A DNA stretch of 64,000 bases from Bacillota bacterium (lineage in GTDB: Bacteria; Bacillota; Clostridia; Christensenellales; JAEXRW01). Position 1 is the stretch's first letter. The number at the start of each line of letters is the position of its first letter. The translations under genes and the position numbers were made by a program. Below the pieces are notes generated by a model. It ran no database searches and was not told the origin of the DNA. It saw nothing but the letters and a program-made list of their open reading frames with translations. Of this stretch, positions 1 through 7,124 are shown one piece after another. Location: NCBI GenBank assembly GCA_023454175.1, contig JAEXRW010000025.1, positions 682,001 through 746,000 of the forward strand, given 5' to 3'.

Positions 1-601
1 CATCCAGTATCAGGTATCCCCCCACGCCGTCCAGCAATACATGCACTTCGCGTGCTTTCGGTTTTTGAAGCTCCACAAAGTACCGCAGCAAATTAATGAA
101 TTCATTGTATTCCTTTTCGATGAGCAGTTCCTCGTATGCCCTTTCCACTGCCATTTCCCATTCCGCCAGGATATCCTTCATTCTGAACAGCAGGAATCCT
201 TCGGGTACGATCTCGCCGTTCTCCTCCAGCTGCGTACACAGGCGCTTTTTTAATTCCCGTAACCACTTCTCCTTTTTGGTATTGAGAAAAGCGACCAGTC
301 CCTTTCTCGCCTCAAAAAGGAGCCGGGCCTGCGTGGTCTGGGGCAGGTCGCCGTGCCGCATATTGACCAGCCTGGCCAGTATCGGTATTTGCATGTCTTC
401 GATGATGGATTCTGAAAGTGCAGTGGATACTTTTTCCATCGCTTTTCTGGATTGCCCGTTTTCGCATTCGGAAATGCTGAGTTTGTAAAACCCTCCTTCG
501 TCCTCCTCGACGTTCACACCTTCGATATTGGCCAGGCGTACATCCAGCACCCTTGCCATTTCCGTACGTGCTGCTTCGCTACCCAACATGTTCAGGCCCA
601 A
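1..601 (-). CDS. ytxC: Putative sporulation protein YtxC (partial, C-terminus beyond window)
   Basis: About 200 residues are visible; the C-terminus lies beyond the window edge. The late part is the recognisable family core: a FLLFRMKDILAEWE helix, then EYNEFINLLRYFVELQKPK followed by EVHVLL, the pattern of the YtxC family found in spore-formers. The biochemical role is unknown; the assignment is by family, not experiment. In Bacillus the gene lies next to thrS, so the next gene downstream could be thrS (inference). Start chosen at a TTG nine bases after a GGAG stretch; an ATG four codons later (589) is the alternative. An upstream in-frame ATG at 661 has no ribosome site. Confidence 0.72.
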   Translation of the reverse strand, partial: MGLNMLGSEAARTEMARVLDVRLANIEGVNVEEDEGGFYKLSISECENGQSRKAMEKVSTALSESIIEDMQIPILARLVNMRHGDLPQTTQARLLFEARKGLVAFLNTKKEKWLRELKKRLCTQLEENGEIVPEGFLLFRMKDILAEWEMAVERAYEELLIEKEYNEFINLLRYFVELQKPKAREVHVLLDGVGGYLILD

Positions 602-915
602 TATCCACCACTCCGTTTGCCGGAAAACTCCTGCGCAAGCGCGCGCTTTCCCGCTACACATTATGCCGTAAGCGCGCTTTGGTGCGGCTTTGACACGCTC
701 TTAGTATTCCATCGTATCAATCAAATAAGAGTGATAAATAATGGCTGCAGTTTTATGAACGGTGCGTAAATACAGGAAAATATATCGCATACGGCGGCAC
801 TGGTACGAGGCCTTGTTTTGATTGCTCTGCCGGAATCGTGTCGATTTTCAGCCGTAAAAAATCGTTGAAGAATAACAGCCTTGTTTTGCTATGTCAAACA
901 AAAACAAGGCTGTTT
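602..915. other. Intergenic stretch between ytxC and tRNA-Leu
   Basis: No convincing gene. It carries the upstream region of ytxC and the hairpin after tRNA-Leu. Short open frames here and across the tRNA have no ribosome site or recognisable protein. No confident promoter for ytxC was seen. Confidence 0.5.
874..914 (-). terminator. Hairpin downstream of tRNA-Leu, likely terminator
   Basis: A 14-bp perfect stem (AACAGCCTTGTTTT pairing with AAAACAAGGCTGTT) around a 13-nt loop lies directly after the tRNA-Leu CCA end. The run of T after the stem is weak, so termination is likely but not certain. Confidence 0.6.
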
Positions 916-1002
<87 letters not shown>

Positions 1003-1012
1003 GCTGCATTAT

Positions 1013-1041
1013 ATTTTAATCCCTGCAGAATGTTTTTTCAA
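1013..1041 (-). promoter_or_regulatory. Promoter of tRNA-Leu
   Basis: A -35 box TTGAAA (1036-1041) and a -10 box TAAAAT (1013-1018) are separated by 17 bp. The -10 box ends about 10 bp before the mature tRNA 5' end, so the precursor leader would be only a few bases. Confidence 0.75.
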
Positions 1042-1119
1042 GCAAGAAAAGCCGGTTCACGTCAGGAGCATTTTTGACGCTGGACGTCTCCATTATAAAA
1101 CCCGCCGCGCCAGTTATGA

Positions 1120-1145
1120 AGAGGCTGGAATGAATACCAGCCTCT
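1120..1145 (-). terminator. Hairpin after the DUF2812 gene
   Basis: A 9-bp stem (AGAGGCTGG / CCAGCCTCT) with an 8-nt loop lies about 40 bp past the stop codon of the DUF2812 gene. There is only a short T-containing tail, so it is a probable but weak terminator. Confidence 0.5.
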
Positions 1146-1182
1146 CATTGGCCCGGGCGATGTTCTTGGTTGTATCACAGGT

Positions 1183-1746
1183 TTATTCCCGCACGATTTT
1201 TTCTTTTTGGAGCTTCCGTATTTTCCTGCCCATGGCCAGGCTTAATTTCAGGAACAGCAGACCGAGTAAGGTCAGTCCGCTTCCCAGAATCACGTTGCTT
1301 ACCCCGGCATTTCCCAGACTGTTGTTCGTGCTGAGGCTTACGATCCCCATCACCAGGTTCACGATGCCTGCCGTTAATTCCAGGCACATGAACGCGGTCT
1401 CAAACCAGAATACCCGCTTGTAATGCGCTATTTTGGAGTCCTTGTCCGAGTAGATGTCAAACGGGCCCTCCGCTGTTTTCTTGCGAAGGTAAACCCAGCG
1501 CCAGTAGGTCGCGATGCATTCCACGCCGTTTTCCTCCAGGAACCGGATATAGGCCATGCTTTCAGGATGGGACGCCGCGTGTTTCAGCAGCTCGATTCTG
1601 TAGGTATACTCGTTCTTCGGTGCTTCAGTGAAAGCATACCTGCACCACGAGTAGTCCGTCATCGCGAGTCCCATGGCTGACATTTCATTGATCCACCGTT
1701 CCTCTTTTTCATAGTCCCAATAGGCTTTCCAGATGATTTGTTTCAT
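1183..1746 (-). CDS. DUF2812 domain membrane protein
   Basis: A 187-residue protein. The N-terminal 115 or so residues are polar and rich in Trp and Tyr, starting KQIIWKAYWDYEKEERWI, as in DUF2812 proteins. Two hydrophobic segments follow (around 125-145 and 155-175), then a basic tail RKIRKLQKEK. DUF2812 proteins are typically encoded just after a PadR regulator, exactly as here, and are thought to be membrane-associated partners or targets of it; no enzymatic role is known. The ATG overlaps the padR stop (ATGA) and follows AGGGGGTG, so the two are translationally coupled. Family call is firm, function unknown. Confidence 0.85.
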   Translation of the reverse strand: MKQIIWKAYWDYEKEERWINEMSAMGLAMTDYSWCRYAFTEAPKNEYTYRIELLKHAASHPESMAYIRFLEENGVECIATYWRWVYLRKKTAEGPFDIYSDKDSKIAHYKRVFWFETAFMCLELTAGIVNLVMGIVSLSTNNSLGNAGVSNVILGSGLTLLGLLFLKLSLAMGRKIRKLQKEKIVRE

Positions 1747-2072
1747 TTTACAGCACCCCCTGTTATATTCCTGCCGTTTGCGATCAATTCCCCCAGCCTG
1801 CCGATCTCGCAGTCTACGGCTGTTTTCCCCAGGGCAGTGATCTCGTACTCCTTCTTTCGGGAATCCTTTTCCCCGTCGATGGATCGGATCCATTGCTTTT
1901 CCAGCAGCGTGCTGATGGCGCCATACAGAGTCCCCGCCCCCAGGGTCACGCGTCCCTTGCTCAGCTCCTTCACATGCTGCATGATCCCGTATCCGTGCAG
2001 CGGACGGTAAAGGGATAGGAGGATATAAAAAACGGCTTCTGTCAGCGCGCCTCTCTCCTGGCTTTCCGGCAT
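1743..2072 (-). CDS. PadR-family transcriptional regulator
   Basis: A 109-residue winged-helix regulator. The core runs ALTEAVFYILLSLYRPLHGYGI, then TLGAGTLYGAISTLLEKQWI (recognition helix region), then the wing and a short C-terminal helix for dimerisation. It probably represses its own two-gene operon with the following DUF2812 gene. The start was chosen at the ATG preceding PESQERG, which has AAGGG upstream and lies 3' of the predicted transcription start. The frame stays open upstream to 2183, but that part is a 15-bp repeat covering the promoter and has no ribosome site. Confidence 0.88.
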   Translation of the reverse strand: MPESQERGALTEAVFYILLSLYRPLHGYGIMQHVKELSKGRVTLGAGTLYGAISTLLEKQWIRSIDGEKDSRKKEYEITALGKTAVDCEIGRLGELIANGRNITGGAVK

Positions 2073-2108
2073 GTCGGTCAGTCCCTTCTCTATTCGTATT
2101 ACGGCATC

Positions 2109-2162
2109 CGTTATATCGTCCGCCGTTATATCTGCTATGATTATATCGGCTTGCGTTATATA
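2109..2162 (-). repeat. Four-copy 15-bp repeat over the padR promoter, candidate operator
   Basis: On the plus strand, cgttatatc (2109), cgttatatc (2124), gattatatc (2139) and cgttatata (2154) recur at exactly 15-bp steps. The third copy contains the -10 box and the first two lie just downstream of the predicted transcription start. Repeats at regular spacing across a promoter are a typical operator layout, most simply for PadR itself; the 15-bp step places alternate copies on different faces of the helix. Confidence 0.6.
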
Positions 2163-2168
2163 TGTCAA
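2140..2168 (-). promoter_or_regulatory. Consensus sigma-A promoter of the padR operon
   Basis: The -35 box is TTGACA (2163-2168) and the -10 box TATAAT (2140-2145), 17 bp apart: a perfect consensus promoter, which makes sense if it is held down by a repressor. Transcription should begin near 2133, about 60 nt before the PadR start codon. Confidence 0.85.
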
Positions 2169-2344
2169 GCAACATGTTTCCATCCTAATGATCTTTTCTG
2201 TGGTGCCTGAAACTTCGGATGAAAAAAAAATAGCTCGTACAGTTTCCTGTATAAGCTACTCTTCAAATTGTATATCAATAGCGGTGATTCAATCTTCCGC
2301 ATTTGATATTCGGCTGAAAGCCATCTTAAGTACTTAATCGCGTC

Positions 2345-2515
2345 CAAAATCCTCCCATGTTTAAAGGGAGGTGGCAGCCGCAAAGCGACCAAATGGGCCG
2401 CAAACGGCTCTATGGGGTCGCATGCTGCCAGTGGGATTCGCAAAGGAGCGAACGTGGGTACTGCCGGCAACATCCGGGTCGGTTGACCTAAGGTTTCGCC
2501 TGAAAGGCGAGGGAT
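2345..2515. repeat. Nested-hairpin element (REP/MITE-like or structured RNA)
   Basis: Dense inverted repeats: cctccc/gggagg (2351-2356 with 2366-2371); tggcagc/gctgcca (2372-2378 with 2424-2430); inside it gcgacc/ggtcgc (2385-2390 with 2416-2421); inside that gggccg/cggctc (2395-2400 with 2405-2410); ttcgc/gcgaa (2437-2441 with 2448-2452); tcgcct/aggcga (2496-2501 with 2505-2510). The phrase with GGGAGGTGGCAGCC resembles dispersed palindromic repeats I recall from clostridial genomes, but I cannot search for copies. It lies between the acyl-CoA synthetase gene and the padR promoter, where it could also end transcription. A 102-codon frame crossing it looks repeat-derived. Confidence 0.5.
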
Positions 2516-2540
2516 TTATACCCTTAGCATGGAAATAAGC

Positions 2541-4232
2541 TCAATCGCACTGCGGCTCGAAGTTTTTCCCTTCGTCGGTTTTCCGGATCACGTTCCGCTG
2601 GATCTTCCCGCTCACGGTCTTGGGCAGTTCGGGTACAAATTCGATGATCCGCGGGTACTTGTACGGCGCGGTCACGCTCTTCACATGGTCCTGCAGTTCC
2701 TTGATGAGTCGGTCGGATGCTTCAAATCCCCTCGCCAGTACGATCGTCGCCTTCACCACCTGGCCGCGCATCGGGTCCGGAGCGGCTGTGACCGCGCATT
2801 CCAGCACGCAGGGGTGCTCCAGCAGTGCGCTCTCCACTTCAAATGGCCCGATCCGGTAGCCGGAGCATTTGATGACGTCGTCGCTCCTGCCCACAAACCA
2901 ATAGTACCCGTCCGCGTCCCGCCAGGCCATGTCGCCCGTATTGTAGATGCCGTCATGCCAGGATGCCCGGGTCGTTTCCTCGCTCTTCCAGTATTCCCTG
3001 AAAAGGCCGGTGGGATGTTGGACGTCGGTATTTTTGATTACGATGGACCCCACGATGCCGTCCTCGCAGGGGTTCCCGTCACCGTCCAGCAGATCGATGT
3101 CATATAAGGGGCTGGGTTTCCCCATGGAACCGGGGCGCACGTCTATCCACGGGAAGTTTGCCAGCAGTACGGATGTCTCGGTTTGCCCGAAGCCCTCGCG
3201 CAGCTCCATGCCCGTCAGTTCCTGGATCTTTTTATACACTTCGGGGTTTAAAGGCTCCCCCGCGATGCTCGCGTGACGGATGAAGCTGAAATCATATGCC
3301 GATAGGTCTTCCTTGATTAGAAAACGGTAGATCGTGGCGGGCGCGCAGAATGTCGCCGGTTTCAGCCGCATCATGGCGCTGAGCATGCCGTGCGGGGTGA
3401 ATTTTTCCGTGTCGTAGGCGCCGATGGCCGCGCCGCAGATCCACTGGCCGTACATTTTCCCCCAGGCAAATTTCGCCCAGCCCGAATCGGTCTGCGTCAT
3501 GTGGACATTGTTCTCCTCCACGCACTGCCAGTATTTCGCCGTCACGATATGCCCGGGCGGGAATGCAAAATCCTGCATCACCATCTTCGGCCATCCCGTC
3601 GTCCCCGAGGAGAAATACACCAGCATCGGGTCGGAGTTTTGTGTGGCGTTCTCCCCTGTCGGGCGGACGAATTGTTTGCTTGCCTTGGATACTTCAGCCC
3701 GGAAATCAGTGAATTCCTGTGGGTGGTCCCCTATGGTTAAAACATTTTCAAGGGTTTTGCATTCCGGGCGCGCCGCGCGGATATGTCCCAGTATCTCTGC
3801 ATCGTCCACGCTGACGATCAGTTTGGTGTTGGCACAGTTGCAGCGGTAGATCAGGTCCTTCGGGGTCAGCTGGTAGCTTGCGGGGATGCAGATGGCGCCT
3901 AGCTTCATGAGCGCCACCATGCAGGCCCATACCTCCGGGCGCTGCTTCAGGATCAGCATCACCACGTCCCCTTTTTGGACGCCGTACGATGCGAAGACGT
4001 TGGCCGCCCGGTCGCTCCATGTTTTCATATCCAGGAACGTATAGCTTTTCATTTCGCCGCTGTCGTTGGTCCAGACGAGCGCCGGTTTTTCGGGTTCGAT
4101 CCTCGCCCATTCGTCCACGATATCGTAGGCGAAGTTGAATCGTTCCGGCACGTTGCAGCGGTAATTCTCCTTCAGGTCCTCGTAGGACTCAAATTCGATC
4201 CTCGGGCAGTATCGTTTCAGCAATTCATTCAT
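2541..4232 (-). CDS. AMP-forming acyl-CoA synthetase (acetyl/medium-chain type)
   Basis: A 563-residue member of the ANL adenylating superfamily, expected to activate a carboxylic acid with ATP to an acyl-AMP and then an acyl-CoA. Visible motifs: phosphate-binding YFSSGTTGWPKM (about 206-217), the A5-like EGFGQTE, the hinge segment GDMAWRDADGYYWFVGRSDD, and the catalytic-lysine motif PKTVSGKIQR near the C-terminus. Length and the SGTTGWPK form fit the medium-chain acyl-CoA/acetyl-CoA synthetase branch; the acid used cannot be read from sequence. It lies 10 bp after an XRE-cupin regulator, which probably controls it. GAGGG lies 8 bases before the ATG. Confidence 0.88.
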   Translation of the reverse strand: MNELLKRYCPRIEFESYEDLKENYRCNVPERFNFAYDIVDEWARIEPEKPALVWTNDSGEMKSYTFLDMKTWSDRAANVFASYGVQKGDVVMLILKQRPEVWACMVALMKLGAICIPASYQLTPKDLIYRCNCANTKLIVSVDDAEILGHIRAARPECKTLENVLTIGDHPQEFTDFRAEVSKASKQFVRPTGENATQNSDPMLVYFSSGTTGWPKMVMQDFAFPPGHIVTAKYWQCVEENNVHMTQTDSGWAKFAWGKMYGQWICGAAIGAYDTEKFTPHGMLSAMMRLKPATFCAPATIYRFLIKEDLSAYDFSFIRHASIAGEPLNPEVYKKIQELTGMELREGFGQTETSVLLANFPWIDVRPGSMGKPSPLYDIDLLDGDGNPCEDGIVGSIVIKNTDVQHPTGLFREYWKSEETTRASWHDGIYNTGDMAWRDADGYYWFVGRSDDVIKCSGYRIGPFEVESALLEHPCVLECAVTAAPDPMRGQVVKATIVLARGFEASDRLIKELQDHVKSVTAPYKYPRIIEFVPELPKTVSGKIQRNVIRKTDEGKNFEPQCD

Positions 4233-4242
4233 CTGTGCGCCC

Positions 4243-4800
4243 TCACTGCTTCCCTTCGTTGATCACCGTCAGGAATTTTGCAGTCCCGCCGATGGCCGCC
4301 TGCCCGTGTGCCGCGCGCGGGTTGAAATAGATGGAGTCGCCGGGATGGAGGTCATACGATTTCCCCCCGATGGTCACGCGGACGCAGCCCTCCAGCACAT
4401 AGTTGAATTCCTGCCCGCCGTGCATCACCAGCGGCGCGGGTGCGTCGCCGTCGTTCAGCGTCACCAGCAGCGGTTCCATGTCGCGGTTTTTGAAGTTGAA
4501 GGCCAGGCTCTGGAAATGGTACCCCGGCAGCCTTTCCACGTCGATCCCCTTGTTGGCCCGTACGATCGTATGCGTGTCCATTCTCGGCGCTTCCCCCGTC
4601 AGCAGTACCGTGAGGTCGGTGCCCAGCTGTACGGCGATCTCGGAAAGGATGCTCACCGGGATATCCAGCTTCCCCTCCTCGTATTGCAGGTACGTCTTGC
4701 AGGGTATCCCGGCTTTTTCAGCGATCTGCTGCGCGCTGATGCCCAGGATGTCCCGCAGTTCCTTGATGCGGCTGGAGATTTGGAGAAGCTTTTCGTTCAT
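4243..4800 (-). CDS. XRE-family regulator with C-terminal cupin domain
   Basis: A 185-residue two-domain protein. Residues about 5-60 form a helix-turn-helix of the XRE type (ISAQQIAEKAGIPCKTYLQYE); residues about 105-180 form a cupin_2 barrel with HGGQEFNYVLEG and HPGDSIYFNPRAAHG, giving potential metal or ligand-binding histidines. Such proteins usually sense a small metabolite through the cupin and regulate the adjacent metabolic gene, here the acyl-CoA synthetase 10 bp downstream. The ATG at 4800 was chosen because GAGGTG precedes it by about six bases; a Met at 4818 would put the start before this site. Confidence 0.88.
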   Translation of the reverse strand: MNEKLLQISSRIKELRDILGISAQQIAEKAGIPCKTYLQYEEGKLDIPVSILSEIAVQLGTDLTVLLTGEAPRMDTHTIVRANKGIDVERLPGYHFQSLAFNFKNRDMEPLLVTLNDGDAPAPLVMHGGQEFNYVLEGCVRVTIGGKSYDLHPGDSIYFNPRAAHGQAAIGGTAKFLTVINEGKQ

Positions 4801-4890
4801 GGCCGACACCTCTTTCATTGAAATGCATTCGTATGAATTCTTTGGTGGTTAAGCTTTATGAATGTATAATATGAACCTGTTTTATTAAAA

Positions 4891-4919
4891 ATGATACAGT
4901 ATTATTTATAAATATGCAA
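4891..4919 (-). promoter_or_regulatory. Promoter of the XRE-cupin/acyl-CoA synthetase operon
   Basis: TTGCAT (4914-4919) and TATCAT (4891-4896) are separated by 17 bp in an AT-rich stretch between the tRNA terminator and the regulator gene. The leader would be about 85 nt. Confidence 0.6.
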
Positions 4920-4963
4920 AATAAATCAGTGAATTTGGATACAAAATAGTAGGATGGAATAAT

Positions 4964-5006
4964 AAAAAAGCCCCGATCATGCGCTTTTGCACATATCGGG
5001 GTTTTT
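4964..5006 (-). terminator. Terminator of the tRNA operon
   Basis: The stem AAAAAGCCCCGAT / ATCGGGGTTTTT with a GC-rich core and T-runs on both strands lies directly after tRNA-Cys. It could act in both directions, but only minus-strand genes reach it. Confidence 0.85.
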
Positions 5007-5008
5007 CT

Positions 5009-5083
5009 TGGAGGCGCCACCCGGAATCGGACCGGGGAATAAAGGTTTTGCAGACCTTCGCCTTACCGCTTGGCTATGGCGCC
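5009..5083 (-). tRNA. tRNA-Cys (anticodon GCA)
   Basis: 75 nt with encoded CCA. The acceptor GGCGCCA pairs with TGGCGCC, the anticodon loop is TCTGCAAAA (GCA), and the discriminator base is U as usual for cysteine tRNA. It is the last gene of the five-tRNA operon. Confidence 0.96.
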
Positions 5084-5086
5084 GTT

Positions 5087-5161
5087 TGGAGCGGAAAACG
5101 GGATTCGAACCCGCGACATCCACCTTGGCAAGGTGGCACTCTACCACTGAGCTACTTCCGC
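5087..5161 (-). tRNA. tRNA-Gly (anticodon GCC)
   Basis: 75 nt with encoded CCA. The acceptor GCGGAAG pairs with TTTCCGC (one G-U at the base), the anticodon loop is CTTGCCAAG (GCC), and the T-arm CGGGTTCGAATCCCG is intact. It is separated from tRNA-Cys by 3 bp. Confidence 0.96.
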
Positions 5162-5168
5162 AAAAAGG

Positions 5169-5244
5169 TGGTGCCTAGGGGCGGAATCGAACCACCGACA
5201 CGAGGATTTTCAGTCCTCTGCTCTACCATCTGAGCTACCTAGGC
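5169..5244 (-). tRNA. tRNA-Phe (anticodon GAA)
   Basis: 76 nt with encoded CCA. The acceptor GCCTAGG pairs with CCTAGGC and the anticodon loop is ACTGAAAAT (GAA). The spacer to tRNA-Gly is only 7 bp. Confidence 0.96.
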
Positions 5245-5250
5245 ATATCT

Positions 5251-5327
5251 TGGCGACCCGGAAGGGGCTCGAACCCTCGACCTCCAGCGTGACAGGCTGG
5301 CATTCTAACCAACTGAACTACCGGGCC
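5251..5327 (-). tRNA. tRNA-Asp (anticodon GTC)
   Basis: 77 nt with encoded CCA. The acceptor GGCCCGG pairs with CCGGGTC (one G-U), the anticodon loop is CTGTCAC (GTC), and the discriminator is G, as expected for aspartate tRNA. Confidence 0.96.
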
Positions 5328-5331
5328 GTAT

Positions 5332-5407
5332 TGGTGGGGGCAACAGGGCTCGAACCTGTGACCCCTTCGGTGTAAACGAAGTGCTCTCCCAGCTGAGCTA
5401 TGTCCCC
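5332..5407 (-). tRNA. tRNA-Val (anticodon TAC), one acceptor mismatch
   Basis: 76 nt with encoded CCA. The anticodon stem CTTCG/CGAAG encloses TTTACAC (TAC); the T-arm is ACAGGTTCGAGCCCTGT. The acceptor GGGGACA faces TGCCCCC, leaving an A5-C68 mismatch in an otherwise paired stem. It is the first gene of the operon. The mismatch is unusual but can be tolerated structurally. Confidence 0.94.
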
Positions 5408-5439
5408 ACGTGTTCGCTACTTTCCAGGTTCTGCGCACA

Positions 5440-5499
5440 AATGGCCTTTTGAGGCCATTCATTACACGGTTCCCAGCTTTCAGCCGGGTGCATGCACCC
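5440..5499 (-). other. Leader of the tRNA operon with two hairpins
   Basis: Between promoter and tRNA-Val lie two strong inverted repeats: aatggcct/aggccatt (5440-5447 with 5452-5459) and the 14-bp palindrome gggtgcatgcaccc (5486-5499). They may be RNase processing sites of the tRNA precursor. There is no terminator-like T-run. The rest of 5408-5713 holds no gene and no clear terminator for the his operon. Confidence 0.45.
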
Positions 5500-5522
5500 A
5501 GCTTTGCTGTAGACGCAAAGGT

Positions 5523-5551
5523 ATTCTATCATAGCATCGCTGCACTTGCAA
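5523..5551 (-). promoter_or_regulatory. Promoter of the Val-Asp-Phe-Gly-Cys tRNA operon
   Basis: TTGCAA (5546-5551) and TAGAAT (5523-5528) are spaced by 17 bp. The start would lie about 110 nt upstream of tRNA-Val. Confidence 0.7.
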
Positions 5552-5713
5552 GTGCCAATGTTGCGTTTTATGCGCCGAGTTTGCTGCTCTTTTTTCACAT
5601 GCAAAATGTGGCTGAGGGCCCGGCCGTTTCAAACGCGATTCCAACACAGGACGGCAGTATATATCATATGCATGCTTGTGTCGATCTCTGCGAAAATAAT
5701 GCTGTTTCGTGTT

Positions 5714-6343
5714 TTATTTTCTTCTGGATGCCAGCTCGCCGTAGATCTCTGCGGGCGTCATGCCGCTGTCTGCCAGCAGCACCAGCAGGTGAAAAATGAG
5801 GTCGGCGCTTTCGTAGCGGATCTCGCTTTTGATGCCTTTCATACCCGCGATGATGACCTCCGCCGCCTCCTCGCCCACTTTTTTGGCGATGCGCTCCATC
5901 CCGCCGTTGAAAAGCTTGCACGTGTAGCTGCCTTCCACCGGGTTATCCTTGCGGGATTGGATCACGCGGTACAGTTCGTCGATGACGGCCGATGTAGCGG
6001 GTTTTTCGCTCTTTTCGATCACCGGTGTGAAAAAGCACGTGCGGTTGCCTGTATGGCAAGCCGCGCCTGTCTGCTCCACTTTTGCCAGCAGGCAGTCCGC
6101 GTCGCAGTCAAAATGCAGTTCGATTAATTTCTGGACGCAGCCCGAGGTTTCGCCCTTCTTCCAGAGCTTCTCCCTGCTCCGGCTCCAGTATACCATGTAG
6201 CCTTCCTCGATCGTCCTTTTGAGGGATTCCGCGTTCATGTAGGCCATCATCAGCACTTCACCTGTAAAGTGGTCCTGGGCGATCGTAGGGATCAGCCCTT
6301 TTTCATCAAATTTCAGTTTGGATGCCAGTTCTTCATATCCCAT
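5714..6343 (-). CDS. hisIE: Bifunctional phosphoribosyl-AMP cyclohydrolase / phosphoribosyl-ATP pyrophosphatase
   Basis: A 209-residue fusion catalysing steps 2 and 3 of histidine synthesis. The N-terminal HisI half (to about 115) has the metal site [13 protein letters not shown] and [13 protein letters not shown]. The C-terminal HisE half (about 120-209) is an all-alpha MazG-like pyrophosphatase with [14 protein letters not shown]. It is the last gene of the operon, 22 bp after hisF, with GGGGTG eight bases before the ATG. Confidence 0.96.
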   Translation of the reverse strand: MGYEELASKLKFDEKGLIPTIAQDHFTGEVLMMAYMNAESLKRTIEEGYMVYWSRSREKLWKKGETSGCVQKLIELHFDCDADCLLAKVEQTGAACHTGNRTCFFTPVIEKSEKPATSAVIDELYRVIQSRKDNPVEGSYTCKLFNGGMERIAKKVGEEAAEVIIAGMKGIKSEIRYESADLIFHLLVLLADSGMTPAEIYGELASRRK

Positions 6344-6365
6344 ATTTTTTCACCCCTGATTCCAA

Positions 6366-7124
6366 TCATAATCTGGCAGGCACGCCATGTTCATTTAAAT
6401 ACGTTTTGACTTCCAGTATCGTCAGCTCCTTGTAGTGGAAAAGGGATGCCGCCAGTACCGCGTCCGCCCTGCCCGATACGGCCGCGTCCAAAAAATGCTC
6501 CAGCCTTCCCGCCCCGCCCGATGCGATCACCGGGATGCCCACGGCGTCCGATACCGCGCGTGTCAGGGGGATGTCATATCCGTCCTTGGTCCCGTCGCAG
6601 TCCATGCTGGTGAGCAGGATCTCCCCCGCCCCCAGCTTCTCGCATTTCGCCGCCCATTCCAGCGCGTCGATGCCCGTAGGTTTCCTCCCGCCGTGCACGT
6701 ATACTTCCCACCCGCCGCTTGGTTTCCTTCTGGCGTCGATGGCTACCACCACGCACTGGCTGCCAAATTTGGCCGCTGCCTCGCTGATGAGGCCCGGGTC
6801 CTGCACCGCCGCTGAATTCACGGAGATCTTGTCGGCCCCCACCGAGAGGATGCGCCGGAAATCGTCCACGGTGCGGATGCCTCCGCCCACCGTCAGCGGG
6901 ATAAATACTTTTTCCGCCGTCCGCGCCACCACGTCCTCCATGATCCCGCGCTTTTCGTGCGTAGCGGTGATATCCAGGAAGACCAGTTCGTCGGCTCCTG
7001 CCGCGTTATAGGCTTCCGCCGCCTCCACCGGGTCCCCCGCGTCCCGCAGGTTCACGAAGTTGATTCCCTTCACCACCCTGCCCGCGTTCACGTCCAGGCA
7101 GGGGATCACTCGTTTCGTCAGCAT
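6366..7124 (-). CDS. hisF: Imidazole glycerol phosphate synthase cyclase subunit
   Basis: A 252-residue (beta-alpha)8 barrel. It uses ammonia from HisH to convert PRFAR to imidazole-glycerol phosphate and AICAR. The catalytic aspartates are in [12 protein letters not shown] (near residue 11) and AIDARR (near 130); the phosphate-binding loops GGIRT and ASGGAG are present. The ATG lies inside the end of hisA (7-nt overlap), implying coupled translation. Confidence 0.97.
   Translation of the reverse strand: MLTKRVIPCLDVNAGRVVKGINFVNLRDAGDPVEAAEAYNAAGADELVFLDITATHEKRGIMEDVVARTAEKVFIPLTVGGGIRTVDDFRRILSVGADKISVNSAAVQDPGLISEAAAKFGSQCVVVAIDARRKPSGGWEVYVHGGRKPTGIDALEWAAKCEKLGAGEILLTSMDCDGTKDGYDIPLTRAVSDAVGIPVIASGGAGRLEHFLDAAVSGRADAVLAASLFHYKELTILEVKTYLNEHGVPARL

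Noticed and set aside
2165..2473. 102-codon minus-strand frame between padR and the acyl-CoA synthetase
   Set aside because: It runs through the hairpin-rich element and the padR promoter, has no ribosome site and no protein pattern.
4979..5604. Open frames over the tRNA cluster
   Set aside because: They overlap five well-formed tRNA genes and lack ribosome sites.
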